Shown here: positions 1-8,383 of the stretch, piece by piece | Numbering within the stretch: position 1 is the first letter of the stretch | Layout: the number at the start of each line of letters is the position of its first letter | DNA from: Paracoccus caeni | GTDB taxonomy: Bacteria; Pseudomonadota; Alphaproteobacteria; Rhodobacterales; Rhodobacteraceae | Direction: 5' to 3' | DNA length: 64,000 bases | Assembly (NCBI RefSeq): GCF_016629665.1 | Contig: NZ_JAEPRQ010000004.1 | Location: 1-64,000, forward strand | Program-made: the position numbers and the translations under genes | Notes under the pieces: generated by a model | Told to the model about the DNA's origin: nothing | What the model saw: the letters and a program-made list of their open reading frames with translations, nothing else | The model's database searches: none

Positions 1-464
1 GTCTGGGTTTCGTGCCCGAGGAACGCGGCATCTTCGCCACGCTGTCGGTGCAAGAGAACCTGATGCTGCCGCCAAAAGTGGCCGAGGGCGGCATGTCGGT
101 CGATGAGATCTACACGCTGTTCCCGAACCTCAAGGAACGCCGCAACTCGCAGGGCACTAAACTGTCCGGGGGCGAGCAACAGATGCTGGCCATGGCGCGC
201 ATCCTGCGCACCGGCGCGCGCTGCCTGTTGCTGGACGAGCCGACCGAGGGGCTGGCCCCGGTCATTATCGACGCCATCGGCGATGTGCTGCGGGCATTGA
301 AACAGCGCGGCATGACCGTGGTGCTGGTCGAGCAGAACTTCCGCTTCGCCGCCAAGGTCGCCGACCGCTTCTATCTGATGGATCACGGCCAGATGAAGGC
401 AGAGTTTCCCGTCTCGGAACTGGCCGCGCAGACCGATCTTCTGCATCGCGAATTGGGGGTCTGA
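1..464 (+). CDS. livF: LivF-like ABC transporter ATPase (5' end outside the window)
   Basis: The frame is open from the left edge (first whole codon at 3), so the start lies outside the window. The visible 153 residues hold the ABC signature (LSGGEQQ), Walker B (LLLDEPTEGL) and the LVEQN segment typical of LivF; the Walker A half is missing. LivF proteins hydrolyse ATP on the cytoplasmic face to drive uptake of branched-chain amino acids or related amides. The permease gene follows after 1 bp, so ATPase, LivH and LivM form one operon, and LivG plus the binding protein are expected to the left. The exact substrate cannot be told from these parts. Confidence 0.92.
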   Translation, partial: LGFVPEERGIFATLSVQENLMLPPKVAEGGMSVDEIYTLFPNLKERRNSQGTKLSGGEQQMLAMARILRTGARCLLLDEPTEGLAPVIIDAIGDVLRALKQRGMTVVLVEQNFRFAAKVADRFYLMDHGQMKAEFPVSELAAQTDLLHRELGV

Positions 465-465
465 G

Positions 466-1347
466 ATGACAATGATCTTCGGCATTCCCCTTCAGGCGCT
501 GATGGGCCAGATCCTGATCGGCCTGATCAACGGCTCCTTCTACGCGCTACTGTCGCTTGGCCTTGCCATCATCTTCGGCCTGCTGCGCGTCATCAACTTC
601 GCCCATGGCGCGCAATACATGCTGGGGGCATTCGTCACGCTGTTGCTGCTGAACAAGCTGGGCGTCAATTACTGGTTCGCACTGATCCTTGCGCCGCTGA
701 TCGTCGGTGCTTTCGGTGCGCTGATCGAGCGGACGATGCTGTCGCGGCTTTACAAGCTGGACCACCTTTACGGGCTGCTGTTCACCTTCGGGCTGGCGCT
801 GACCATCGAGGGCACCTTCCGCTATTACTATGGCGCATCCGGCATGCCCTATCCGCAACCCATTCAGGGCGCGGTCAATCTGGGCTTCATGTTCCTGCCG
901 ATCTATCGGGGGTGGGTGGTGCTGGCCTCGCTGGTGGTCTGTATCGGCGTCTGGCTGATGATCGAAAAGACCAAGCTGGGCGCGTATCTGCGTGCCGCGA
1001 CCGAGAACCCGACGCTGGTGCAAAGTTTTGGCGTCAATGTGCCGCTGCTCTTGACGCTGACCTATGCGCTTGGGGCCGGGCTTGCGGCCTTTACCGGGGT
1101 GCTGGCCGCGCCGATCTATCAGGTCAGTCCGTTGATGGGATCGCAGATCATCATCGTGGTCTTTGCGGTGGTGGTGGTCGGCGGCATGGGCTCGATCCTT
1201 GGCGCCATCGTCACCGGCTACATGCTGGGCATCGTCGAGGGGCTGACCAAGGTGTTCTACCCGGAAGCCTCGAATATCGTGATCTTCGTGATCATGGCGA
1301 TCGTTCTGATCCTGCGTCCTGCGGGTCTCTTCGGAAAGGATGCGTGA
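466..1347 (+). CDS. livH: Branched-chain amino acid ABC transporter permease LivH
   Basis: A 293-residue, very hydrophobic protein with about eight membrane segments. The N-terminal part (SFYALLSLGLAIIFGLLRVI followed by NFAHGAQYMLG) is the hallmark of LivH, and the later EAA-like stretch (ENPTLVQSFGVN) is the loop that contacts the ATPase. It forms half of the inner-membrane channel of an amino-acid or amide importer. It starts 1 bp after the ATPase stop and ends just before the LivM start, so translation is probably coupled across the operon. Length is normal for the family. Confidence 0.93.
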   Translation: MTMIFGIPLQALMGQILIGLINGSFYALLSLGLAIIFGLLRVINFAHGAQYMLGAFVTLLLLNKLGVNYWFALILAPLIVGAFGALIERTMLSRLYKLDHLYGLLFTFGLALTIEGTFRYYYGASGMPYPQPIQGAVNLGFMFLPIYRGWVVLASLVVCIGVWLMIEKTKLGAYLRAATENPTLVQSFGVNVPLLLTLTYALGAGLAAFTGVLAAPIYQVSPLMGSQIIIVVFAVVVVGGMGSILGAIVTGYMLGIVEGLTKVFYPEASNIVIFVIMAIVLILRPAGLFGKDA

Positions 1348-1348
1348 G

Positions 1349-2347
1349 ATGTCAGGCAAATCCGAACCCATTCCTGTCGAATTCGGCGCGGTTCATCCGC
1401 AGGCCCGGCGGATCCAGTTGGCGATCATTGCGATCTGCCTGATCGGGCTGCTGCTGGCGCCGCATTTCTTCTACCCGATCTTTCTGATGAAGCTGCTGTG
1501 CTTTGCGCTGTTCGCCTCGGCCTTCAACCTGCTTCTGGGCTATACCGGGCTCTTGAGCTTCGGCCATGCCTGCTTCTTCGGCGGCGCCGCCTATTTCACT
1601 GCGCATTCGGTGAAGGTCTGGGGCTGGCCGCCCGAGGCGGGGATCTTGCTGGGCGTCGCAGGGGCCGCAGGTCTGGGGCTGATCATGGGGGCCATCGCGA
1701 TCCGCCGCCAAGGCATCTATTTCGCGATGATCACGCTGGCGCTGGCGCAGATGTTCTTCTTCTTCTGCCTGCAGGCCGGGTTCACCCATGGCGAGGACGG
1801 CATCCAGTCGGTGCCGCGCGGCAGGCTTTTCGGGCTGATCAACCTTCAGGACACCACCAACATGTATTACTTCGTGTTGGCGGTGTTCATCATCGGGCTG
1901 CTGATCATCTGGCGCTTCGTCAATTCACCCTTCGGGATGATCCTGAAATCGATCCGCGAGAATGAACAGCGGGCGATCTCGCTGGGCTATTCGGTCAGCC
2001 GCTACAAGCTGGGGGCTTTCGTGATGTCGGCGGCGCTGAGCGGGCTTGCCGGGGGCACCAAGGCGCTGGTGTTTCAGTTCGCGACGCTGACCGACGTGGC
2101 CTGGCAGATGTCGGGCGAGGTGATCCTGATGACGCTGCTGGGCGGCATCGGCACGCTGGCCGGCCCGATCTTCGGCGCGGGTCTGGTGGTGACGTTGCAG
2201 AACTATCTGGCGACCTCGGAATTTCCGGTGACGATCATTACCGGCGTCGTCTTCATGCTGTGCGTGCTGCTGTTCCGCCGTGGCGTGATCGGCGAATTCT
2301 TCGCATCAAAGCTGGGTAAAAAACTGGGATTCAGGGCGGAGAGCTAA
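1349..2347 (+). CDS. livM: Branched-chain amino acid ABC transporter permease LivM
   Basis: A 332-residue membrane protein, partner of LivH. It has the LivM signature LLGYTGLLSFGHACFFGGAA and the ATPase-contact loop KSIRENEQRAISLGY. The ATG at 1349 is chosen because AAGGA ends 8 bases upstream; the in-frame ATG at 1340 would sit directly on that ribosome site and overlap livH. The C-terminus is short and basic (SKLGKKLGF). No terminator hairpin is evident behind it. Confidence 0.92.
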   Translation: MSGKSEPIPVEFGAVHPQARRIQLAIIAICLIGLLLAPHFFYPIFLMKLLCFALFASAFNLLLGYTGLLSFGHACFFGGAAYFTAHSVKVWGWPPEAGILLGVAGAAGLGLIMGAIAIRRQGIYFAMITLALAQMFFFFCLQAGFTHGEDGIQSVPRGRLFGLINLQDTTNMYYFVLAVFIIGLLIIWRFVNSPFGMILKSIRENEQRAISLGYSVSRYKLGAFVMSAALSGLAGGTKALVFQFATLTDVAWQMSGEVILMTLLGGIGTLAGPIFGAGLVVTLQNYLATSEFPVTIITGVVFMLCVLLFRRGVIGEFFASKLGKKLGFRAES

Positions 2348-2512
2348 GGCGATAGGAAGCAACGGCTAAGGCCCAGTCAGCCGGGTATCGCTCTTGATCT
2401 TGGCGCTTGCGCGACAGACTTGTCAAAAAAGACATTTTTCCGCTCCAAAGAAGGGACAGCCGTCGCAGACAATAAGATCAAACAACAAGCTTCGCCTGGT
2501 TTCGACAAATAA

Positions 2513-2542
2513 TGATCCGCCTGAGTTCTTCCTGCGTATAAG
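2513..2542 (+). promoter_or_regulatory. Candidate sigma-E (RpoE/ChrR-type) promoter of the DUF2177 gene
   Basis: TGATCC at 2513-2518 is followed after exactly 18 bases by TATAAG at 2537. The -35 hexamer and spacing equal those of the two divergent sites at rpoE (5010-5084) and the known Rhodobacter sphaeroides RpoE consensus (TGATCC, 18 bases, TA-rich -10). The DUF2177 gene starts about 20 bases further on, with GGGGAGG as ribosome site, so the leader would be short. Inference from motif only. Confidence 0.6.
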
Positions 2543-2562
2543 GGTGATACGGGGAGGCCGCG

Positions 2563-2967
2563 ATGACGCAGTTATTGATCCTTTATGCCGTGACGGTGGT
2601 GGTCTTTCTGGGACTGGACATGCTGGGGATCAACTTTCTGATCCGGCCGGTCTTTGATCGTCATGTCGGGCACCTGTTGGCCTCGCCGCTTCGGCTTGGG
2701 CCTGCCGCGGTGTTTTATATGGTTTATGTGGCGGGGCTGTTGTGGTTCGTGTCGGTTCCCGCGTTGAAAGAGAATGCGCCGCTGCAAGCGCTGATCGGCG
2801 GGATGGTGTTGGGGTTTCTGTGCTATGGCACTTATGAGATGACCAACTATGCCACCTTGCGCGACTGGTCGTTGGAACAGGTGGCCGCCGATCTGGTTTG
2901 GGGCACGGTTCTGACCGGCTTTTCGGCTTGGGTCGGGGTCGCGGTGCTTAGCGGGAAGCTGGCGTGA
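2563..2967 (+). CDS. DUF2177 family membrane protein
   Basis: A 134-residue protein with four predicted membrane segments, beginning with a hydrophobic helix and the FLGLDMLGINFLIRPVF region that marks DUF2177; the family also has the conserved YEMTNYATLRDW segment seen near residue 90. Its function is not known. A strong ribosome site (GGGGAGG, 2550-2556) decides the start. A sigma-E-like promoter lies directly upstream, and the convergent SDR gene on the other strand ends 4 bases away, which suggests it belongs to the same stress-response group as rpoE-chrR. Confidence 0.85.
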   Translation: MTQLLILYAVTVVVFLGLDMLGINFLIRPVFDRHVGHLLASPLRLGPAAVFYMVYVAGLLWFVSVPALKENAPLQALIGGMVLGFLCYGTYEMTNYATLRDWSLEQVAADLVWGTVLTGFSAWVGVAVLSGKLA

Positions 2968-2971
2968 TCTG

Positions 2972-3706
2972 TCAGCCGAAACGGCGGGTCAGTCTGAGCG
3001 ATAGCGAATAGGGCAGCAGCCGCAGCAGTTTTACCGCCAGCGTAAAGCGTTTCGGAAAGTGGATTTCGAACGCCCGGCCCCTCATCCCCTGCAGGACGTG
3101 ACCGGCGGCTTCTTCTGCCGAGATGATCGCGGGCATCTTGAAATCATTCTTCTCGGTCAGCCGTGATCTGACGAAGCCGGGGCAGACCAGCCGCACATCA
3201 ATCTTCGGCGACAGTTCAGCGGCCAAGGTTTCGGTAAGGTTATTCACCGCTGCTTTGGTCGCGGAATAGGGCTGACCGCCGCGCAGACCGATATAGCCTG
3301 CGACCGAGCCGAACAGGACCAACTGCCCGCCATCGCGTAAAATCTTGGGGCAAAGACGTCCTACCTCGAACATCCCCAGAAGGTTGACGCGGACCAGCTG
3401 CTCGGCCACTGCCGGATCGATGTCGGCGATGCGGGTCGGTTCATACATCGCCGCTGTGCAGATCACGGCGTCCAGCAGATCAGGATCAAGCCGGGTGATT
3501 GCATCGGCCAAAGCACCGGGCTGGCCCAGATCGAAGGCGATGACCTTTGCGCCGCCGCATTCTTCCGCCAGCCGATTAAGCGCAGCTTCATCCCGGGCCG
3601 ACAAGATTAGCCGTGCCCCTTCGGCGGCGAACGAGCGGGCCAGTGCCTCGCCGATGCCGCTGCTGGCGCCGATGACCCAGATCCGCTTACCCGCGAAATG
3701 GGTCAT
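2972..3706 (-). CDS. Short-chain dehydrogenase/reductase (SDR), third gene of the rpoE-chrR operon
   Basis: A 244-residue classical SDR. The NAD(P) site IGASSGIGEA is at residues 13-22, the catalytic Ser lies in LFGSVAGY and the Tyr-Lys pair in YSATKAAV. The basic residue in the glycine-rich loop region and the R after the second strand (SARDEAAL) fit NADP(H). The C-terminal tail (FPKRFTLAVKLLRLLPYSLS) is hydrophobic and basic, suggesting a membrane or lipid-linked substrate. It starts 3 bases after chrR, so it is expressed with it. A similar dehydrogenase belongs to the sigma-E target set of Rhodobacter. The substrate is unknown; modified fatty acids are a reasonable guess. Confidence 0.88.
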   Translation of the reverse strand: MTHFAGKRIWVIGASSGIGEALARSFAAEGARLILSARDEAALNRLAEECGGAKVIAFDLGQPGALADAITRLDPDLLDAVICTAAMYEPTRIADIDPAVAEQLVRVNLLGMFEVGRLCPKILRDGGQLVLFGSVAGYIGLRGGQPYSATKAAVNNLTETLAAELSPKIDVRLVCPGFVRSRLTEKNDFKMPAIISAEEAAGHVLQGMRGRAFEIHFPKRFTLAVKLLRLLPYSLSLRLTRRFG

Positions 3707-3709
3707 CGC

Positions 3710-4345
3710 TTAGATCCTGAACAGCGGCTGCAGAAGCCGGGGAATCAGCGCGTTGAACCGCAATGGCGCATCGGTCGCCGCAAGGCAGATGCAGGCCTCA
3801 CCCGGATCGGCAATGGGTTGGTGATTGATCTCATCATGAGCCAGTTCCACATCGCCGCGTCCAAAGCGTCCGGCGCTGTCCGAAAAGCTGCCCTGCAGGA
3901 CCAAGGTCATCTCCATCCCCTGATGCCCATGTTCCGGCACGGCGCGTCCCGGCGGAATATACAGCAACCGCAACGACGCCTGTCTGTCGTCGATCAGGAT
4001 TTGCTGACGAATACCACCGCCCAACATCCGCCAGCGTGGCGGATTGCCATCCAAGATTTGCATCACCGCCGCCGGGAAAATGCCCGACGGCCCGATCGGG
4101 ACAGGATCGTGGACCGGCTGATCCAAAGCGGCCATCACGCGGTCGCGGCGATCAGAGGCCAACGCTACCCCATCCGTATCCTGCAAAAGAAGCCCGCCCA
4201 GCGTATCGGCAGCCTCGACCCGCGCGCGGCATTCGTCGCAGATCGAGATATGCGCCGCAACGACGACAGCAAAAGCCTGCGCCAGACGGCCATCGGCGTA
4301 GTCGGCCAAAAGGTCATCGGTGATATGATGTGAAATCGGGGTCAT
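3710..4345 (-). CDS. chrR: Zinc-binding anti-sigma factor ChrR
   Basis: A 211-residue protein with the two-domain layout of ChrR. The N-terminal anti-sigma domain has His6, His32, Cys36 and Cys39 (HISICDEC motif), and the C-terminal cupin-like domain has His139, His141, Glu145 and His175 (EHGHQGME, EINH). These are the zinc ligands of Rhodobacter sphaeroides ChrR, each shifted by at most two positions. ChrR holds RpoE inactive until singlet oxygen is sensed. The ATG at 4345 overlaps the rpoE stop (ATGA), giving translational coupling; longer upstream frames run through the sigma gene and lack similarity. Confidence 0.95.
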   Translation of the reverse strand: MTPISHHITDDLLADYADGRLAQAFAVVVAAHISICDECRARVEAADTLGGLLLQDTDGVALASDRRDRVMAALDQPVHDPVPIGPSGIFPAAVMQILDGNPPRWRMLGGGIRQQILIDDRQASLRLLYIPPGRAVPEHGHQGMEMTLVLQGSFSDSAGRFGRGDVELAHDEINHQPIADPGEACICLAATDAPLRFNALIPRLLQPLFRI

Positions 4346-4896
4346 GATTGCAGATCCCTCAGCTCGTGACGAAGCCGCTCTAGCCCAAGCCGGATGCGGG
4401 ACTTGATCGTGCCGATGGGCAGGCCGGTCAACTGGCTGATCCGGCTGTGGGGAAGGTCTTCGAGATAAGATTGTTCCAGCGCCTGCCGCTGTTCTGCCGA
4501 AAGACGAGAAAGAGCATCGCGCAGATGTCGGGTTTCTTCGGCCAAGGCCAGAATTTGCGCAGGATCTGGATCGGTGCCCGGCGGTTCTTCCAGCAGATCG
4601 GGCTGCGGAACCGGGCGGCGGCGGATCAGGTCGATCTGACGATTGCGAGCGATGCGATAGATCCATGCGCTGGCCTCGGCCCGGTGGGGATCGAACTGTG
4701 CCGCCTTGCGCCAAACGACCAACATCACATCCTGCACGATGTCTTCGGCCGCGCCGTCGCGCTGACCGGATCGGATCAACATTGCCTTCAGGCGGGGGCC
4801 GAAATGATCGAACAGCCGCCCGAACGCCTCGCGGTCGCGGTGATCGCGAACGGCGATCAGCGCCTCGGTCATCTCCGATAGCGGCGATGTGGTCAT
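4342..4896 (-). CDS. rpoE: ECF sigma factor RpoE (singlet-oxygen response)
   Basis: A 184-residue ECF sigma factor. Region 2 (EDIVQDVMLVVWRKA, then AWIYRIARNRQIDLIRRR) and region 4 (LSRLSAEQRQALEQSYLEDL with the helix-turn-helix IGTIKSRIRLGL) are intact. The start at 4896 is chosen because AAAGGA lies 8 bases upstream and because the candidate promoter (-10 at 5010-5014) would place transcription start near 5003, excluding the upstream in-frame codons. With chrR it forms the classic sigma/anti-sigma pair that turns on photo-oxidative stress genes, probably including its own operon and the divergent lipid operon. Confidence 0.94.
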   Translation of the reverse strand: MTTSPLSEMTEALIAVRDHRDREAFGRLFDHFGPRLKAMLIRSGQRDGAAEDIVQDVMLVVWRKAAQFDPHRAEASAWIYRIARNRQIDLIRRRPVPQPDLLEEPPGTDPDPAQILALAEETRHLRDALSRLSAEQRQALEQSYLEDLPHSRISQLTGLPIGTIKSRIRLGLERLRHELRDLQS

Positions 4897-5009
4897 TGGC
4901 CCGTCCTTTGGAATCGGGCCGATCTGACCCGCCCCGGCGCGGCAGTGCAACCCCCGGTCGGAAAAGCGTGCGGCAGTTGCCATGATATCATCAGGCCTTG
5001 TCATGAGGA

Positions 5010-5038
5010 TGCTACGCCGCCGGGCAGTCAGCGGATCA
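5010..5038 (-). promoter_or_regulatory. Candidate autoregulated sigma-E promoter of rpoE-chrR-SDR
   Basis: Read on the minus strand, TGATCC (5038-5033) is followed by 18 bases and TAGCA (5014-5010). This matches the RpoE promoter pattern of Rhodobacter and lies about 110 bases upstream of the chosen rpoE start. It faces away from the second site at 5056, so both operons can be switched by the same sigma factor. Confidence 0.72.
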
Positions 5039-5055
5039 AAAATTTTCGTTCAAAG

Positions 5056-5084
5056 TGATCCGAAGTGATCCAGGTTGCGTAAAC
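5056..5084 (+). promoter_or_regulatory. Candidate sigma-E promoter of the oxidoreductase-DUF1365-methyltransferase operon
   Basis: TGATCC (5056-5061), 18 bases, TAAAC (5080-5084). A second TGATCC copy at 5066-5071 lies inside the spacer and is out of register with the -10 element. Predicted transcription start is near 5091, about 25 bases before the chosen start codon at 5115. Same spacing as the other two sites in the region. Confidence 0.72.
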
Positions 5085-5114
5085 CCGATTGCACGAAGAC
5101 ATGCGGGAATGTTC

Positions 5115-6392
5115 ATGCCCTTCGATCTGACACGCGGCGCACCGCAACGCATCGCCATCATCGGCGGCGGCATCGCCGGACTTTCGGCGGCCTGGCTGCT
5201 GCGCAATCATCACGATGTCACGCTGTATGAGGCGTCGCCCCGCCTTGGTGGCCATGCGCGCACGGTGATGGTGGGCGATCAGCCGGTGGATACCGGGTTT
5301 ATCGTCTTCAATTACGCCAATTATCCGCATCTGACCGCGATGTTCCGCGATCTGGACGTGCCCGTTCAACGCAGCGATATGAGCTTTGGCGTCTCATTGA
5401 ACGGCGGCAGGCTGGAATATGCGCTGCGGTCCGGCAATGCGCTGTATGGGCAGCGGCGCAACCTGATATCAGCAGGTTTTCACCGGATGGTCCGTGATAT
5501 CCTGCGCTTCAACAGTCGGGCCGAGGCGACAGCCGCGGCCCATCCGGGTCTGAGCATTGAAGGCTTGCTGGACAGGCTGGGTTTGGGGCGGCGCTTTCGC
5601 GATCACTACCTGTTCCCCATTTGCGGTGCGATCTGGTCCACCCCGGCCAGCGGCATCGGTGCCTTTCCGGCAGAGGCGCTGATCCGCTTCATGCGAAATC
5701 ACGCGCTGATGTCGGCGGGCGGTCAGCATCAATGGTGGACCGTTGACGGCGGCAGCATCGCCTATATCCGCAAGCTGGAAGTGGCACTGGCGCAGGCGGG
5801 TGTGAAGCTGCGCCCCGGCGCGGCCATTCGTTCGGTCACGCGCGCGGAAAGCGGGGTGACGCTGCGCGGTGATGGTTTCGTCAGCGACGCCTATGATCAG
5901 ATGATCTTCGCCACCCATGCCGATGTGACGCTGAATATGCTGGCTGATCCGTCACCGAAAGAACGCGCTGCGCTTGGGGCGATCCGCTTTCAGCCGAACC
6001 GGACCGTGCTGCATTCCGATCCGTCGGTCATGCCCAAACGTCGCCGTTGCTGGAGTTCGTGGGTCTATCGCGCAGACACCGTTGCTGACGAAGGCGCGGC
6101 GGTCGGGGTCAGCTATTGGATGAACCGGCTGCAGAATATCCCCGATAGCACGCCGCTGTTCGTGTCCCTGAACCCGGAAATTCAGATCCGCGACGATCTG
6201 ATCCACGATCAAACCACCTTCCATCACCCGGTTTTCGATCATGCTGCAATCGCCGCACAAAGCCGCCTCGCCGCAATGCAGGGCGAAAATCGAAGCTGGT
6301 TCGCGGGGGCTTGGCTGCGTAACGGGTTCCACGAAGACGGCTTTGCCAGCTCTGTCCGTATCGCCCGGCAGTTGCTGCCCGCGCGGGTCTGA
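5115..6392 (+). CDS. FAD-dependent amine-oxidase-like oxidoreductase
   Basis: A 425-residue flavoprotein. The dinucleotide-binding motif IIGGGIAGLSAAWLL is near the N-terminus, followed by the E-containing strand end (LYEASPRLGGHART) that binds the FAD ribose and by the VDTGFIVFNYANYP segment of the family. The central CGAIWSTPA region and the C-terminal WFAGAWLRNGFHEDG are typical of proteins found next to DUF1365 and cyclopropane synthase genes. ATG 5115 has GGGA six bases upstream; ATG 5109 is possible; starts further left lie upstream of the promoter. It probably oxidises or desaturates a membrane fatty acyl group, which is inference from the operon. Confidence 0.88.
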   Translation: MPFDLTRGAPQRIAIIGGGIAGLSAAWLLRNHHDVTLYEASPRLGGHARTVMVGDQPVDTGFIVFNYANYPHLTAMFRDLDVPVQRSDMSFGVSLNGGRLEYALRSGNALYGQRRNLISAGFHRMVRDILRFNSRAEATAAAHPGLSIEGLLDRLGLGRRFRDHYLFPICGAIWSTPASGIGAFPAEALIRFMRNHALMSAGGQHQWWTVDGGSIAYIRKLEVALAQAGVKLRPGAAIRSVTRAESGVTLRGDGFVSDAYDQMIFATHADVTLNMLADPSPKERAALGAIRFQPNRTVLHSDPSVMPKRRRCWSSWVYRADTVADEGAAVGVSYWMNRLQNIPDSTPLFVSLNPEIQIRDDLIHDQTTFHHPVFDHAAIAAQSRLAAMQGENRSWFAGAWLRNGFHEDGFASSVRIARQLLPARV

Positions 6393-6393
6393 T

Positions 6394-7170
6394 ATGATGC
6401 TTGCCGAACGCCTTCATGCGGGACAGGTGCTGCACATGCCGGCAGATGTCACCCATGCAAGACGCGGCGCGATCCGGCATGCATTCCGATACAGGGTCGA
6501 TTACCTGCTACTGTCCCCCGAAACGGCCAAAGGCCCGGCGCTTCTGTCCCTGAACCGCTTCAATCTATTTGCGGTTCATGACCGCGACCACGGCGGCCTG
6601 CGTGGCAAGGGTGTCGGCGCATCATGGGCTTGGGACCAACTGGCCCAAGCGGGGTTTGAACGGACGCCGGGGATGGTCATGGCGCTGCTGACCCAACCGC
6701 GCTTGCTGGGCCATTGGTTCACGCCCGTCAGCTTCTGGCTGGTCCTGCGTGGCGACGAGATTCTGGCCGCGATAGCCGAGGTGAACAACACCTTCGGCCA
6801 ACGTCATTCCTATCTGTGCGTCACTCCGGGCTTCACGCCGATCGGACCCGACGACGACATTTGCACCCGTAAGCTGTTCCATGTCTCGCCCTTCCAGGAC
6901 GTAGCCGGGGAATATCGTTTTGCCTTCCGACTTACGCCCGATCACATCGGAATCCGCATCGCGCAGATTGACAGTGGCAATGGCCTTGATGCCGCGATGA
7001 CCGGCGCGCTGCGCCCGTTCGGCAATGCCGCCGCCATCGGTGCCTGCCTGCGTCGTCCCGGTGGAAGCCTGCGTGTGTTGGCGCTGATCTACTGGAACGC
7101 GCTTCGCCTGAAACTGAAGGGTGCTGCCTATCGGCCCGTGCCCGCCCCTCCCGACAAGGACGTAAGCTGA
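6394..7170 (+). CDS. DUF1365 domain protein
   Basis: A 258-residue protein of the DUF1365 family, recognised by HARRGAIRHAFRYRVDYLLL near the N-terminus, FNLFAVHDRDHG, and the later VNNTFGQRHSYL and KLFHVSPFQD segments. It starts 1 base after the oxidoreductase stop and its stop overlaps the next start (TGATG), so the three genes are tightly coupled. The biochemical role is not known. In Rhodobacter and other proteobacteria the family travels with an FAD oxidoreductase and a cyclopropane-type methyltransferase, and is induced by sigma-E. ATG 6397 is an equally possible start. Confidence 0.88.
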   Translation: MMLAERLHAGQVLHMPADVTHARRGAIRHAFRYRVDYLLLSPETAKGPALLSLNRFNLFAVHDRDHGGLRGKGVGASWAWDQLAQAGFERTPGMVMALLTQPRLLGHWFTPVSFWLVLRGDEILAAIAEVNNTFGQRHSYLCVTPGFTPIGPDDDICTRKLFHVSPFQDVAGEYRFAFRLTPDHIGIRIAQIDSGNGLDAAMTGALRPFGNAAAIGACLRRPGGSLRVLALIYWNALRLKLKGAAYRPVPAPPDKDVS

Positions 7171-8354
7171 TGGGCCTTGCCTCTCGCCTCATGCAACGAC
7201 GCTTTCTGACCTCGCTTGAGGGGATCCGAAAGGGCCGCCTGTGCCTGACCACGCCCGAGGGGCGCGTCCATCATTTCGGCGACGAAGGGGCTGAGGTCGA
7301 ACTGCATATCCACGACTGGGCAGTGCTGTCGCGCATGGCCGCGCGCGGTGACGTCGGTCTGGGCGAAGCCTGGATCGAGGGTCAGTGGTTCACGCCGTCG
7401 CTAGAAGCGTTGCTGACACTGGCCATCCGCAACCTTGACCACCTGTCCGAATGGGCGAATGCGGGCATCCTGTCGCGGCTGCGCATGCGGATCACCGATC
7501 AGGTTTTGCGGTTGAACAGCCTGCGCGGCTCATCCCGCAATATCCGCGCCCATTACGATGTCGGGAATGAGTTCTATCAGCTCTGGCTGGACCCCGGCAT
7601 GACCTATTCATCGGCGATTTTCGCGCCGGGAGAAGATGATCTGGAACAGGCACAGGCCCGCAAGAACGCCCGCATCCTGTCGCAGCTTGGCCACGGCGAA
7701 ACGGTTCTGGAAATCGGCTGTGGCTGGGGCGGCTTTGCCGAAGCGGCGGCGGATCACGGACGACAGGTGACCGGGCTGACCCTGTCGCATCAGCAAAAAG
7801 GCTATGCCGACGCGCGTCTTGATGGACGCGCCCAGATCCGGCTGCAGGATTACCGCCATGTGCAGGGGCGCTTTGCCAATATCGTCTCGGTCGAGATGAT
7901 CGAGGCGGTGGGCGAGCGTTACTGGCCCATCTATTTCGCCACGCTGAAGGCGCGACTGGCCGAAGGTGGCCGTGCCGTCCTGCAAGCCATCACCATCCCG
8001 GATGCGGAATTCTCGATCTATCGTAAACGGTCGGATTTCATCCGCCAGCACAGCTTTCCGGGCGGAATGCTGCCCTGCAACGCCGTGATCGCGCGCGAAG
8101 CGGCCCGCGCCGGGCTGGTGCTGCGCGACACCTTTGCCTTCGGACAGGATTACGCCCGAACCTGCCGCATCTGGGCCGAACGCATGCTGACCGAACGCGA
8201 CCGCATCCGCCGCTATGGCTATGACGAACAGTTCATCCGCGCCTGGCAGTTCTACCTGGAAGCCTGCGCCGCGACCTTCGCCACCAAACGCACAGACGTG
8301 GTGCAGATCACCCTGTCGCACGCCTCAGAGGTGCATCCCGCGCCACCTCGCTAA
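7170..8354 (+). CDS. Cyclopropane-fatty-acyl-phospholipid synthase-type methyltransferase
   Basis: A 394-residue S-adenosylmethionine-dependent enzyme that adds a one-carbon group to unsaturated acyl chains in membrane phospholipids. The SAM site VLEIGCGWGGFAEAAA is central, preceded by the family motif HYDVGNEFYQLWLD and followed by SVEMIEAVGERYWP and the FIRQHSFPGGMLP loop. Full length. Its context under a sigma-E promoter and with the FAD oxidoreductase resembles the Rhodobacter genes needed for furan fatty acid formation, so it may be a methylase of that route (UfaM type) rather than a plain cyclopropane synthase. The sequence alone does not decide this. Confidence 0.9.
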   Translation: MGLASRLMQRRFLTSLEGIRKGRLCLTTPEGRVHHFGDEGAEVELHIHDWAVLSRMAARGDVGLGEAWIEGQWFTPSLEALLTLAIRNLDHLSEWANAGILSRLRMRITDQVLRLNSLRGSSRNIRAHYDVGNEFYQLWLDPGMTYSSAIFAPGEDDLEQAQARKNARILSQLGHGETVLEIGCGWGGFAEAAADHGRQVTGLTLSHQQKGYADARLDGRAQIRLQDYRHVQGRFANIVSVEMIEAVGERYWPIYFATLKARLAEGGRAVLQAITIPDAEFSIYRKRSDFIRQHSFPGGMLPCNAVIAREAARAGLVLRDTFAFGQDYARTCRIWAERMLTERDRIRRYGYDEQFIRAWQFYLEACAATFATKRTDVVQITLSHASEVHPAPPR

Positions 8355-8383
8355 GAAGCGCCACAAATAAAGGGAATGGACCC

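Noticed and set aside
2394..2657. An 87-codon frame overlapping the start of the DUF2177 gene
   Set aside because: Runs through the promoter region and out of frame into a gene with better support.
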